This document shows, one piece after another, positions 1 through 11,020 of a stretch of 64,000 nucleotides of DNA. The DNA is from Cepaea nemoralis (Eukaryota; Mollusca; Gastropoda; Stylommatophora; Helicidae), in assembly GCA_014155875.1 (NCBI GenBank), contig JACEFZ010011398.1, positions 607,001-671,000 of the forward strand, written 5' to 3'. A program made the position numbers and the translations under genes. Position 1 is the stretch's first letter. Each line of letters begins with the position of its first letter. The notes beneath the pieces were generated by a model. That model made no database searches, was not told the DNA's origin, and saw only the letters and a program-made list of their open reading frames with translations.

Positions 1-133
1 CACACAAGGCATCACTGCCCACACAAGGCTTCTCTGCCTATATGAGGCTTCACTGTCCACACAAGGCATCACTGCCCACACAAGGCTTCTATGCCTATAC
101 AAGGTATCACTGCCCACACAAGGCATCACAGCT
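1..133. repeat. 19-bp tandem repeat, cut by window edge
   Basis: Seven imperfect 19-bp units read straight from position 1, with core CACACAAGGC followed by ATCACTGCC or TTCTCTGCC. Every third unit begins TATA, giving a 57-bp higher-order period. The array continues off the left edge. Positions 134-420 hold no recognisable feature. Confidence 0.85.
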
Positions 134-420
134 CAATGCCAGCACCGAGTATGCTAAGATAACCCAAGCAGTTCACAGGTTGAAGACTTCTCTCATCTAC
201 TTGGGTAATGCCCCCTGGAATCTCTTTCCTCCCGGAGATGATCATAATCTCTGTTCTACATTTTGATGCTGAACCTAATTTATCATTCACAAGTCACACC
301 ATCTGCTACATGCCACAGATGATGTCCTTAATTTCCAGTAATCAGTGACACATCTTAACCAACAGAGCTGTACGGAGTCTGGATCACTGACTGACCTCTT
401 GTCACCAAGGAACATCTCCA

Positions 421-1925
421 GAATTGGCACATGGGCTGTTTGAACTATGTATGACTTGGGGCTGACAGCGCAGGTGATAGGGGAAATGAAATGTTACAAG
501 ATTAGCATTTTAGAATTATGTAAAACTAGATGGAATGGAGCAGGCAAAAAGCTTCTATACACACATGAAACAGTGCTATTTTCAGGCCATAAAGAAGAAA
601 ATACCCCTAACAGTGAAGGCATAGTCCTAATGCTATCTAAAGGGGACAATACCTCTCACAGTGAACACATAGCCCTAATGCTATCTAAAGGGGACAATAC
701 TCCTCACAGTGAACACATAGCCCTAATGCTATCTAAGGATGACAATACCCCTCACAGTGAAGGCATAGCCCTAATGCTATCTAAAGGGGACAATACCCCT
801 CACAGTGAACACATAGCCCTGATGCTATCTAAAGGGGACAATACCTCTCACAGTGAATGCATAGCCCTAATGCTATCTAAAGGGGACAATACCCCTCACA
901 GTGAAGGCATAGCCCTAATGCTATCTAAAAGGGGACAATACCCCTCACAGTGAACACATAGCCCTAATGCTTTCTAAAGGGGACAATACCCCTCACAGTG
1001 AATGCATAGCCCTAATGCTATCTAAAGGGGACAATACTCCTCACAGTGAACACATAGCCCTAATGCTATCTAAAGGGGACAATATCACTCACAGTGAACA
1101 CATAGCCCTAATGCTATCTAAAGGGGACAATACCTCTCACAGTGAACACATAGCCCTAATGCTATCTAAAGGGGACAATATCACTCACAGTGAACACATA
1201 GCCCTAATGCTATCTAAAGGGGACAATATTCCTCACAGTGAACACATAGCCCTAATGCTATCTAAAGGGGACAATACTCCTCACAGTGAACACATAGCCC
1301 TAATTCTATCTAAAGGGGACAATACCCCTCACACTGAAGGCATAGCTCTAATGCTTATCTAAAGAGGCAGAGAAAGCACAGAGCAGTGAGTTCCAGATGA
1401 ATAACAAACACATGTAGAACCAGGAAACAGACAATAAACATCAGTGGGATCCTGTGTTATGCACCAACAAATGATCAGGATGAATCAGTTAAAGAGGAAT
1501 TTTATCAGCACATGATCATGATGAATGTTATTAAGGAACTTTAGATATAACTTCTCTGTAGTATAGGTCATCACAGAAATGACAATATGAACATTTTGAT
1601 GGGTGACCTGGATGCCAAGATGGGACTTGATAACATGGGATATGATGAGATCATCTGGAAACTCAGACTTGGGGTAATGAACGAATTTGGAGATTTATTT
1701 TGATGCACAGTGAATCAATATACCATAGGAATATCAACTGTGAGAAACCATCTAAAGAAGCAATTAGAAAAGCTATGAAAACTCCCTGAAGGATAGGAAA
1801 GCTGCTGATCCAGACAGTATCCCAGCAGAAGCTATTATTGCCAATATAAAAATGTCAACTCAATTGCTGCACAAATTATTTAGCACTCTCAGAGACTAAA
1901 GAACAGAAGTAGACCTAAAAGCATC
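421..1925 (+). pseudogene. Degenerate APE-type LINE (endonuclease to RT start)
   Basis: Pieces of a non-LTR retrotransposon polyprotein appear in order. A start like the endonuclease N-terminus (GTWAV, then a stop, then TMYDLGLTAQV) is followed by SILELCKTRWNGAGKK and LLFSGHKEEN-like residues. After an in-frame repeat come ILCYAPTNDQDESVKEEFY (about 1450-1510) and MGDLDAKMGLDNMGYDE (about 1597-1650). A later piece resembles the RT entry motif, KAADPDSIPAEAI (about 1795-1835). Stops and frame changes break the reading, so it cannot encode a working protein. By known family pattern this is the EN-RT polyprotein of an RTE/CR1-like LINE; the clade is not resolved by eye. The middle is occupied by the 48-bp array at 598-1363. 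Confidence 0.8.
598..1363 (+). repeat. 48-bp in-frame minisatellite inside LINE endonuclease
   Basis: About 16 copies of a 48-bp unit encode the 16-residue period EHIALMLSKGDNTPHS. The flanking LINE reading has the same element once (NTPNSEGIVLMLSKGD at its left edge), so the array is an expansion of endonuclease coding sequence. One extra A near 925 shifts the frame and splits the open reading into two parts. Confidence 0.9.
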
Positions 1926-2496
1926 ATGAAGAACTGACCTTGAAACACATGCATAATATGGGGAGGGGTGCTGCCGGAGATGGGGAAACATAGAAGCGTT
2001 TGGCATGAACTGGATGAGGGAACGGGCATCAGTGTGGGAGTAAATGGCAGAGGAGGAATATTAAACTACAACAGCTACATCTGAACATTTACGTATCATG
2101 GAGGTGGAGATTACAGTTTACCCGGAATAAGTTTAATAGTGAAAACGTATCCCACAAGAAGATCTCATGGCCGAAGGAGTCAGAATATTCATCTCATATA
2201 ACGTGGGACATGTGTTCAATCCTCGATAAGGAACCGGTTAAACAAAAGAAAACAGCTTGTACACCAGGCGACAACTGCTCGGGCAGGCAGTTTTTATGAT
2301 TGAGTCCAGAAAGAACTGTGCCAGCAGTCTATGGATGTCATATTGAAACGCACAACAGAGCTGATGAGGCAAAGATGTCTAGGATCATGTGGTGGCAAAT
2401 ACATCTCTTGTTTGTCTGATTCTTTTTCTTCTTTTGTTGTATTGCTTTTATTGGTAAACTGGCAGAGAGGAGGTAGATGTATTGTTATGGTCTTCA
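1926..2496. other. Intronic or intergenic stretch, no gene seen
   Basis: No exon, RNA gene or element was recognised here. It follows the LINE fragment and may include its decayed continuation. No ZSWIM8-like coding sequence was found in any frame, so the exon before 6334 is probably upstream of the window. Confidence 0.5.
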
Positions 2497-5400
2497 CTTG
2501 TTTATACAGTTTGGATATATCATGTTCTAGCTATGTAGTGTTGTGTCCATCCATCCATCCATCCATCCATCCATCCATCCATCCATCCATCCATCCATCC
2601 ATCCATCATGTGCCATGCCGATAAGCATGGGCGGTCATGTACTGCCATCTCACTTGATCACCAGAGTCGTGGATCAGCTCTGTGTTCCTGTCTCGACCAT
2701 GCCACGTGGTCAAGCCATCCAGGTATTTACTTCTCAGTCTTCCACTTGGTCTCTTCCCCTCGATCTTGCCAGTTGTCACCAAGTTCTCCAATTCATTTCT
2801 TCTCAGTGTTGTATTTATACAGTGTCGATATATGCTGTTTTAGGTATAAGTGTTGTGTTTGTACAGTTTGTATATCTTGTATTCTAGCTCTGTAGTGTTG
2901 TGTTTGTACAGTTTGTATATCTGGTATTCTAGGTATGTAGTGTTGTGTTTGTACAGTTTGTATATCTTGTATTCTAGGTATGTAGTGTTGTGTTTGTACA
3001 GTTTGTATATCTGGTATTCTAGGTATGTAGTGTTGTGTTTGTACAGTTTGTATATCTTGTATTCTAGCTCTGTAGTGTTGTGTTTGTACAGTTTGTATAT
3101 CTTGTATTCTAGCTCTGTAGTATCGTGTTTGTACAGTTTGTATATCTGGTATTCTAGCTCTGTAGTGTTGTGTTTGTACAGTTTGTATATCTGGTATTCT
3201 AGCTCTGTAGTGTTGTGTTTGTACAGTTTGTATATCTGGTATTCTAGGTCTGTAGTGTTGTGTTTGTACAGTTTGTATATCTGGTATTCTAGCTCTGTAG
3301 TGTTGTGTTTGTACAGTTTGTATATCTTGTATTCTAGCTCTGTAGTGTTGTGTTTGTACATTTTGTATATCTTGTATTCTAGCTCTGTAGTATCGTGTTT
3401 GTACAGTTTGTATATCTTGTATTCTAGGTGTGTAGTGTTGTGTTTGTACAATTTGTATATGTTGTATTCTAGGTATGTAGCATTGTGTTTGTACAGTTTG
3501 TATATCTTGTATTCTAGGTCTGTAGTGTTGTGTTTGTACAGTTTGTATATCTTGTATTCTAGGTATGTAGCATTCTGTTTGTACAGTTTGTATATCTGGT
3601 ATTCTAGGTATGTAGTGTTGTGTTTGTACAGTTTGTATATCTGGTATTCTAGGTCTGTAGTGTTGTGTTTGTACAGTTTGTATATCTTGTATTCTAGGTA
3701 TGTAGTGTTGTGTTTGTACAGTTTGTATATCTGGTATTCTAGGTCTGTAGTGTTGTGTTTGTACAGTTTGTATATCTTGTATTCTAGGTATGTAGTGTTG
3801 TGTTTGTACAGTTTGTATATCTGGTATTCTAGGTCTGTAGTGTTGTGTTTGTACAGTTTGTATATCTTGTATTCTAGGTATGTAGTGTTGTGTTTGTACA
3901 GTTTGTATATCAGGTATTCTAGGTCTGTAGTGTTGTGTTTGTACAGTTTGTATATCTTGTATTCTAGGTATGCAGTGTTGTGTTTGTACAGTTTGTATAT
4001 CTTGTATTCTAGGTATGTAGTGTTGTGTTTGTACAGTTTGTATATCTTGTATTCTAGGTATGCAGTGTTGTGTTTGTACAGTTTGTATATCTTGTATTAT
4101 AGGTATGTAGTGTTGTGTTTGTACAGTTTGTATATCTTGTATTCTAGGTATGTAGTGTTGTGTTTGTACAGTTTGTATATCTGGTATTCTAGGCATGTAG
4201 TGTTGTGTTTGTACAGTTTGTATATCTTCTATTCTAGGTATGTAGTGTTGTGTTTGTACAGTTTGTATATCTTGTATTATAGGTATGTAGTGTTGTGTTT
4301 GTACAGCATGTATATCTTGTATTCTAGGTCTGTAGTGTTGTGTTTGTACAGTTTGTATATCTTGTATTCTAGCTCTGTAGTGTTGTGTTTGTACAGTTTG
4401 TATATCTGGTATTCTAGGTATGTAGTGTTGTGTTTGTACAGTTTGTATATCTTGTATTCTAGGTATGTAGTGTTGTGTTTGTACAGTTTGTATATCTGGT
4501 ATTCTAGGTATGCAGTGGTGTGTTTGTACAGTTTGTATATCTTGTATTCTAGGTATGCAGTGTTGTGTTTGTACAGTTTGTATATCTTGTATTCTAGGTA
4601 TGTAGTGTTGTGTTTGTACAGTTTGTATATCTGGTATTCTAGGTATGTAGTGTTGTGTTTGTACAGTTTGTATATCTGGTATTCTAGGTATGTAGTGTTG
4701 TGTTTGTACAGTGTGTATATCTTGTATTCTAGGTATGTAGTGTTGTGTTTGTACAGTGTGTATATCTGGTATTCTAGGTGTGTAGTGTTGCGTTTGTACA
4801 GTTTGTGTATCTTGTATTCTAGGTATGTAGTGTTTGTACAGTTTGTATATGTTGTATTCTAGGTATGTAGTGTTGTGTTTGTACAGTTTGTATATCTGGT
4901 ATTCTAGGTATGCAGCATTGTGTTTGTACAGTTTGTATATCTTGTATTCTAGGTATGTAGTGTTGTGTTTGTACAGTGTGTATATCTGGTATTCTAGGTG
5001 TGTAGTGTTGCGTTTGTACAGTTTGTGTATCTTGTATTCTAGGTATGTAGTGTTTTGTACAGTTTGTATATCTTGTATTCTAGGTATGCAGTGTTGTGTT
5101 TGTACAGTTTGTATATCTTGTATTCTAGGTATGTAGTGTTGTGTTTGTACAGTTTGTATATCTTGTATTCTAGCTCTGTAGTGTTGTGTTTGTACAGTCT
5201 GTATATCTTGTATTCTAGGTCTGTAGTGTTGTGTTTGTACAGTTTGTATATCTTGTATTCTAGCTCTGTAGTGTTGTGTTTGTACAGTTTGTATATCTGG
5301 TATTCTAGGTATGTAGTGTTGTGGTTGTACAGTTTGTATATCTTGTATTCTAGGTATGTAGTGTTGTGTTTGTACAGTTTGTATATCTGGTATTCTAGGT

Positions 5401-6333
5401 ATGTAGTGTTGTGTTTGTACAGTTTGTATATCTTGTATTCTAGGTCTGTAGTGTTGTGTTTGTACAGTTTGTATATCTTGTATTCTAGGTATGTAGTGTT
5501 GTGTTTGTACAGTGTGTATATCTGGTATTCTAGGTGTGTAGTGTTGCGTTTGTACAGTTTGTGTATCTTGTATTCTAGGTATGTAGTGTTTGTACAGTTT
5601 GTATATCTTGTATTCTAGGTATGTAGTGTTGTGTTTGTACAGTTTGTATATCTGGTATTCTAGGTATGCAGCATTGTGTTTGTACAGTTTGTATATCTTG
5701 TATTCTAGGTATGTAGTGTTGTGTTTGTACAGTGTGTATATCTGGTATTCTAGGTGTGTAGTGTTGCGTTTGTACAGTTTGTGTATCTTGTATTCTAGGT
5801 ATGTAGTGTTTGTACAGTTTGTATATCTTGTATTCTAGGTATGCAGTGTTGTGTTTGTACAGTTTGTATATCTTGTATTCTAGGTATGTAGTGTTGTGTT
5901 TGTACAGTTTGTATATCTTGTATTCTAGCTCTGTAGTGTTGTGTTTGTACAGTCTGTATATCTTGTATTCTAGGTCTGTAGTGTTGTGTTTGTACAGTTT
6001 GTATATCTTGTATTCTAGCTCTGTAGTGTTGTGTTTGTACAGTTTGTATATCTGGTATTCTAGGTATGTAGTGTTGTCGTTGTACAGTTTGTATATCTTG
6101 TATTCTAGGTATGTAGTGTTGTGTTTGTACAGTTTGTATATCTGGTATTCTAGGTATGTAGTGTTGTGTTTGTACAGTTTGTATATCTTGTATTCTAGGT
6201 CTGTAGTGTTGTGTTTGTACAGTTTGTATATCTTGTATTCTAGGTATGTAGTGTTGTGTTTGTACAGTTTGTATATCTTGTATTCTAGGTGTGTAGTGTT
6301 GTGTTTGTACAGTTTGTATATCTTGTATTCTAG
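2497..6333. repeat. 45-bp minisatellite ending at a ZSWIM8 splice acceptor
   Basis: About 78 copies of a 45-bp unit run from 2815 to 6333. One more degenerate copy at 2497-2546 is cut off from the rest by a LINE insertion. The unit reads GTATGTAGTGTTGTG, then TTTGTACAGTTTG, TATATCTTGT and ATTCTAG. The last ATTCTAG abuts the first predicted exon, whose first bases (GTATGAAG) match the unit start (GTATGTAG). The variant GTTGCG appears at 4788, 5008, 5543 and 5763, showing a duplicated block of about 755 bp. Long open frames on both strands here (up to 670 codons) are artefacts of a 45-bp unit without stops. Confidence 0.95.
2547..2804 (-). mobile_element. Truncated LINE 3' end with (TCCA)n tail
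   Basis: On the - strand, 2791-2606 reads GKIEGKRPSGRLRSKYLDGL and ends in a residue pattern (AYRHGT then stop) typical of a LINE polyprotein C-terminus. It is followed by a (TGGA)n tail, seen as (TCCA)n at 2547-2607 on +. The copy is flanked by AGTGTTGTGT (2537-2546) and AGTGTTGTAT (2805-2814), a likely target-site duplication within a 45-bp repeat unit. It therefore inserted after the array existed. Confidence 0.75.
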
Positions 6334-6458
6334 GTATGAAGGCAAACATTGCCGAGGCAGATCACCCCCTGCTGTGTGAGAGTACCCGGCGACAGAGGGG
6401 AGAACTGGCCATCTCCATGCTGGTCCATTACAAGGATGACCAAACCAAGCTCAGCAAG
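6334..6458 (+). CDS. ZSWIM8: ZSWIM8 exon A (first in window)
   Basis: In the frame starting GCA at 6342 this reads ANIAEADHPLLCESTRRQRG, then ELAISMLVHYKDDQTKLSK. This matches the conserved ZSWIM8 stretch that precedes the DKLLD segment. The donor is AAG|GTACTT at 6459, leaving phase 0. The acceptor is either the ATTCTAG ending at 6333 (preferred, pyrimidine-rich) or the GAAG ending at 6341; both keep the frame of the body. The upstream intron is the 45-bp array, every unit of which carries the same ATTCTAG. In the exon frame an upstream unit would begin ATG TAG, so only the last acceptor gives a usable product. Confidence 0.88.
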
Positions 6459-6478
6459 GTACTTGATACTTGATTGAC

Positions 6479-6585
6479 CTGATCACAGATAAGTGGAATC
6501 TGATGTGTGGTGTAGACCACAGATGTGTGGAATCTGATGTGTGGTGTAGACCACAGATCTGTGGAATCTCATGTATGGTGTTATG
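6479..6585. repeat. 34-bp short tandem repeat
   Basis: Three imperfect copies of a 34-bp unit with core ACCACAGATGTGTGGAATCT lie in the first intron, just after the donor region. Confidence 0.7.
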
Positions 6586-6621
6586 GTAAATGGTTTATTG
6601 TTTAGTGTGTCCTTCTAGTAG

Positions 6622-6880
6622 AAGGATCTGGGAATCACCGTGGCGAAATTGTCAAACTGTCTGACTCAGGCTCCGAAGGTTGTGGGTTCAATTCAGGGCC
6701 GCGCCCTTCTGTTTACGAGTGCATTATTTCGGAGACTCCTGGGGGTCATCGCTGGAGCTACAGAGTTTGTGCTTTGTGTGACGCTTTCCGTGCTGCTGAA
6801 AGAGACTGAGCCATATGGGATAAAAACCCGGTGCAGTGAAGTCGACCCTGTCGACTTTTAAGCAACTTTTTTGTTTAGGG
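6622..6880 (+). mobile_element. tRNA-derived SINE
   Basis: A Pol III box A (TGGCGAAATTG, 6641-6651) and box B (GTTCAATTC, 6686-6694) are spaced 34 bp apart. A body of about 180 bp and a TTTTTT run near 6867 follow. The direct repeat CTTCTAGTAG at 6612-6621 and 6881-6890 could be the target-site duplication. The flanks themselves contain a short repeat with the same core (6903-6975), so this is not certain. The 73-codon open frame inside is not a gene. Confidence 0.7.
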
Positions 6881-7159
6881 CTTCTAGTAGAGTAACAGTG
6901 TTGTTTAGTGTGTCCTTCTAATAGAGTGACAGTGTCTTTTTTTTAGTGTGTCCTTCTAGTAGAGTGACAGTATTGTATTTTATTTGTACTTCTAGCAGAG
7001 TAAAGTCCGTTGTCTAGTATGACCTTGGTGAGTAGAACACGTTATTGTTTAGTATGTCCTACCAGGTGAGTAATGCTCCGGGGTTTAATGAACCCATCTC
7101 CCTGTGTCTTATTTCCCATGCTAAGTGACTGATTTGACAGCCGGTGTCTCTGTACCCAG

Positions 7160-7376
7160 ATCATGGACAAGTTGCTGGACAAGGAGGTCCACCAGCAGTA
7201 CAAGGCTCCCAGCCTCATCAACTACATCTCTGGACACAAGCAGACGGCATCCTCCCACACTTCCTGTGCTGCCTCACCTGGCAGCAGTCACCAGAAGAAC
7301 ACGGACAGCTCGTCTGGACACAGATCTCACAATGGCAACAGGGGATTGGTCCCTGAGACAGGCAGCATTCCCTCAG
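7160..7376 (+). CDS. ZSWIM8: ZSWIM8 exon B
   Basis: The acceptor is CCCAG|ATC at 7160 and the exon opens with IMDKLLDKEVHQQYKAPSL. Joined to the previous exon it gives KLSK-IMDKLLDKE, the conserved ZSWIM8 motif (KKILDKLLDRE in vertebrates, from memory). The rest is Ser/His-rich, low-complexity residues. The donor is TCAG|GTCAGT at 7377, leaving phase 1. The 72 residues belong to the linker after the N-terminal half of the protein. No membrane segment or catalytic motif is present. Confidence 0.92.
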
Positions 7377-7751
7377 GTCAGTCAGCTGTCTCCTGCGTCT
7401 TGTTGTCTCAGAGAATTTCAAGGCCATCCCATGGCACATGTGATGTTCACTGTGTGTTCACCGTGATATTCACTATCATATTTACTGTGTGCTCACTATG
7501 ATATATAGAGTCCACTATGATATTTAGAGTCCACTGATATTTAGTATCCACTGTGATATTAACTGTATGTTCATTGAAACATTCACTATATGTCCACTTT
7601 GATATTTCTTTTATGTTCTCTATGATATTCACTATATTCACCATGTTATTCAGTGTCCACTATGTGTTTACTGCATATTCAACATGTTTTTCAGTATTCA
7701 ATGTCTGTTTACTGCATATTCAACATGTTATTCAGTATTCACTGTGATAAC

Positions 7752-8073
7752 CAGTCAGTTAGTTAGCTAGTTAATTAGTTAGTTAGTCGACAGATCATCC
7801 TCATTGCACATTGAACCATTCAGTTTATAAGTGCTCGTATCCCCTCCTCAGCAAATCCCTCAGCATGTAGCGGCTAACGACGCTAGTTCTGTGTTGGTTT
7901 ATCAATCTTCTTTGGCTTCCTGCTTAGTGTTCTTGTTTGGCCACACCTCTTTTAATTTGCTGTTCTCACAGTCTGGCCATGGTTGTAGATTCACAGTCAT
8001 CACTTGGTTCTCGCAAAAGTCTTACTTCTCGTAGAGCATTCAGAATGTCAGCTTGGTCCACGTCCGCCCTCAA
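7752..8073 (-). mobile_element. 3' end of RNase H-bearing LINE, - copy
   Basis: This matches, base for base with few changes, the 3' end of the element at 52244-52600. It has the same tail of repeated AGTT next to GTCGACAGATC and the same decayed C-terminus. It is 5'-truncated. With the + copy at 9474-9791 it forms an inverted pair around about 1.4 kb. Confidence 0.8.
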
Positions 8074-8149
8074 TCAGTGATAATCAGTGTCCAGTGTGAT
8101 GTTCACTCTGTTAACTGTGATCTTCACTGTCTGTAATGTGACATAAACT

Positions 8150-8763
8150 GTTGATTAACTCCATGGTATTGAGGCGTCATCCCTCCTTACCGAAACCAAA
8201 GAAGTTTCACACACAGCCATCTGCAGGGAAGGTTATGCTGACTCTCTTTTGGGCGTTATTTTAGAGCACTACATGCCAAGAGGGAAAACTGTCATCAGTG
8301 ATACATATACAGATCTCTTCAGGAATCATCTTCCACCTGCAATCAAATCCAAATGAGATGGTCTTCTGAGTAAAGGTGTCCTTTTGCAACATGACAATGC
8401 TCGACCCCATACTGCCTGTGCAACGGTTGAAACCATTGAAGATCTCCACTTTCAGTGTGTACCACATCCCCTGTACTTGCCTGACTTAGCTCCAAGTGAT
8501 TTCCACCTGTTTGGACAACTCTAAGAGTCGTTGGGAGGAAAGACTTTTCAGTCTGTTGAAGAGGTACAGCAGGTTGTGCATGAGTGGTTACACATGACCA
8601 AGATAATTTTTTTCTACAGGAATCCAAGCACTTTATCAGCACTGGAGGACTTGCATTGAACACACTGGTGACTACATAAAAAAATGATAGATTTGTTCAT
8701 GACTTTTTTCGTAAATATATTCACCAAAAAAGACATTAAAGGTTTTCATTTGAAGCTCCCTTG
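8150..8763 (+). pseudogene. Mariner transposase C-terminal fragment
   Basis: The reading includes HPSLPKPKKFHTQPSAGKVM (about 8175-8235), HDNARPHTACATVETIEDL (from 8390) and LPDLAPSDFHLFGQL, followed by a stop. The Asp of HDNARPH and the Asp of APSD have 34 residues between them, the DD34D spacing of mariner transposases. A terminal repeat (GGTTTTCATTTGAAGCTCCC, 8741-8760) closes the element. The 5' part, including the first catalytic Asp, is missing, and there are several stops and frame changes. It is dead. Confidence 0.85.
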
Positions 8764-8821
8764 TAATTTGGAAGTTCCAGGAAAGACTAGACTGTTGTGT
8801 ACTTATCAGCTCATCATAACA

Positions 8822-8950
8822 GCCTATCCATAGCACAAAGCCTGGACTGGATTGTAGAGACCATGTGTTGCCCATGCAGCATGATTCCTCTTCGGTCTGC
8901 CCAGTTAACTCCAGAGGAAAGGTAACACCAATACATCTGGAACAAGACAA
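8822..8950 (+). repeat. Dispersed repeat, copy 1
   Basis: The reverse complement of this stretch recurs at 35034-35155 with scattered differences. Shared cores include CACAAAGCCTGG, GTAGAGACCATGTGTTGCCC and CAGAGGAAAGGTA. It is probably part of a mobile element of unknown class. Positions 8951-9361 hold no recognised feature. Confidence 0.7.
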
Positions 8951-9473
8951 GCTGCAGAAGCTGCCGGATCAACTAAGCAATGTTCTGTCTACCAGTCAGA
9001 GCTTCGATCCTAGGCCAGCTGTCAGCCAACGTTTAGTGCCTGATCTGCCATGCCACAACAATTAGTCTTTAGGTTGCATTTCCTCTCACTCACCAGTGTA
9101 AGGCTTGTACGCTCCCAGTTGAGCTCCTCCGCCCGAAGTCGTTGGCACAATGTGGGGTGTCGGGGTTTGGTGCCGCCCAACATTAGGTGCTAACAGAAAG
9201 CAGGTAGAACCAACTACTGTCATACGGTAGCTCAGTCATATCTGACTAAGACCTGACTTAAAATAATACTCATCAAGCATGCATATATTTGGCTTCTCTA
9301 GCTACTGACGAAGAGCACTTAAGGCCACGAAAGCATTGATTGTTATATAGCGAACCACCGTATGTTAATTTTACTTTACCTTTATGTGTTCACTTTGATA
9401 TTCACCATGTTTTCATTGTGGTGTTAACTGTGTATGCCTTGATATTCACTGTATGTTCACGGATAATCAGCTC

Positions 9474-9791
9474 ACAGATAAGGCTACTGTGGAGGGCAGA
9501 CGCGCCATGGACCAGGCTGACATTCTGAATGCTCTACGAGAAGTAAGACTTTTGCGAGAACCAAGTGATGACTGTGAATCTACAACTATGGCCAGATTGC
9601 GAGAACAGCAAATTAAAAGAGGGGTGGCCAAACAAGAACACTACGCAGGAAGCCAAAGAAGATTAATAAACCAACACAGAACTGGCGTCGTTAGCCGCTA
9701 CACGCTGCGGGATTTGCGGAGGAGGGGATCCGAGCACTTATGGACTGAATGGTTCGATGTGCAATGAGGATGATCTGTCGACTAACTAACT
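9474..9791 (+). mobile_element. 3' end of RNase H-bearing LINE, + copy
   Basis: An open frame reads RRAMDQADILNALREVRLLR through to the C-terminus LWTEWFDVQ and stop. It corresponds to the part just after the RNase H domain of the 52.2-57.2 kb element. The tail is CGACTAACTAACTGA. It is 5'-truncated within the region that follows the RNase H motif. Confidence 0.85.
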
Positions 9792-10031
9792 GATAATCAC
9801 CATGTGTTCACTGTAATATTCACTGTGGGTTCATTGATATTCAAAGTATTCAATGTTGTATTAACTGTGCTTAATGTGTGATATTCACTGTGTGGGTTCT
9901 GATATTTTCTATATGTTCATTGTGATATTGACTATATGTTCACTGATATTCACTGTGTGTTCACTGTGATATTCTCTATATGTTCATTGTGATATTCACA
10001 TTCACAGATGTTATCTTAATGGACATTGCAG

Positions 10032-10182
10032 GTTCTGGTCTGGAGAAGATAGGCACATGGCGAGATGAACGCATGGACCCCGGTCTGTGTACAGATAATG
10101 ACCCCACACCAGTGGGTGTCTCAGCAAATTCAACTCCCAACGGTGGGGCCAGGCCCAAGACTTTCTCCCTGAGATACACCAG
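10032..10182 (+). CDS. ZSWIM8: ZSWIM8 exon C
   Basis: The acceptor is TTGCAG|GT at 10032. Phase 1 from exon B plus GT gives Gly, then SGLEKIGTWRDERMDPGLC and a polar stretch ending GGARPKTFSLRYTR. The donor is ACACCAG|GTTTGT at 10183 and leaves phase 2, which fits exon D exactly. There is no strong motif; this is the variable, disordered linker of ZSWIM8, so the call rests on position, phase and an open frame between good splice sites. The donor and the last 14 bases of the exon are the seed of the adjacent 28-bp array. Confidence 0.72.
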
Positions 10183-11020
10183 GTTTGTGTTGTCTGTTGA
10201 GATACGCCAGGTTTGTGTTGTCTGTTGAGATACACCAGGTTTGTGTTGTCTGTTGAGATACACCAGGTTTGTGTTGTCTGTTGAGATACACCAGGTTTGT
10301 GTTGTCTGTTGAGATACACCAGTTTTGTGTTGTCTGTTGAGATACACCAGGTTTGTGTTGTCTGTTGAGATACACCAGGTTTGTGTTGTCTGTTGAGATA
10401 CACCAGGTTTGTGTTGTCTGTTGAGATACACCAGGTTTGTGTTGTCTGTTGAGATACACCAGGTTTGTGTTGTCTGTTGAAATACACCAGATTTGTGTTA
10501 TTGAGATACTCCAGGTTTGTGTTATCTGTTGAGATACACCAGGATTGTGTTGTCTGTTGAGATACACCAGGTTTGCTTTGTCTGTTAAGATACACCAGGT
10601 TTGTGTTGTCTGTTGAAATACACCAGGTTTGTGTTATTGAGATACTCCAGGTTTGTGTTATCTGTTGAGATACACCAAGTTTGTGTTGTCTGTTGAGATA
10701 CACCAGGTTTGTGTTGTATGTTGAGATACACCAGGTTTGTGTTGTCTGTTGAGATACACTAGGTTTGTGTTGTCTGTTGAGATACACTAGGTTTGTGTTG
10801 TCTGTTGAGATACACCAGGTTTGTGTTGTCTGTTGAGATACACCAAGTTTGTGTTGTCTGTTGAGATACACCAGGTTTGTGTTGTCTGTTGAGGTACACC
10901 AAGTTTGTGTTGTATGTTGAGATACACCAGGTTTGTGTTGTCTGTTGAGATACACCAGGTTTGTGTTGTATGTTGAGATACACCAGGTTTGTGTTGTCTG
11001 TTGAGATACACCAGGTTAGT
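10183..11020. repeat. 28-bp array of exon edge plus 5' splice site
   Basis: About 30 copies of a 28-bp unit, GTTTGTGTTGTCTGT then TGAGATACACCAG, start at the donor of exon C. Each unit ends with the exon's own last bases (TGAGATACACCAG) and is followed by GTTTGT, so the array repeats the splice donor. A few copies have lost GT (CCAAGT, CCAGAT). Long - strand open frames here are repeat artefacts. Confidence 0.92.

Larger units (their letters stand above)
7440..10015. repeat. Decayed 22-26 bp array split by insertions
   Basis: Degenerate AT-rich units built on TATTCACTGTGTGTTCACTG occupy 7440-7745, parts of 8080-8150, 9362-9470 and 9790-10010. The segments between them are mobile-element fragments. 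This looks like one older array in the second intron broken up by later insertions. Confidence 0.65.

Noticed and set aside
2793..6379. Open frames of 184-670 codons on both strands, looking like membrane proteins (LYSLYI)
   Set aside because: These are products of the 45-bp array. The hydrophobic look comes from the repeat; the real exon uses another frame.
9300..9345. Hammerhead ribozyme candidate (CTACTGACGAAGAGC to CACGAAAGC)
   Set aside because: The CTGACGA and GAAA boxes are present, but the bases between them do not form a good helix II by eye.
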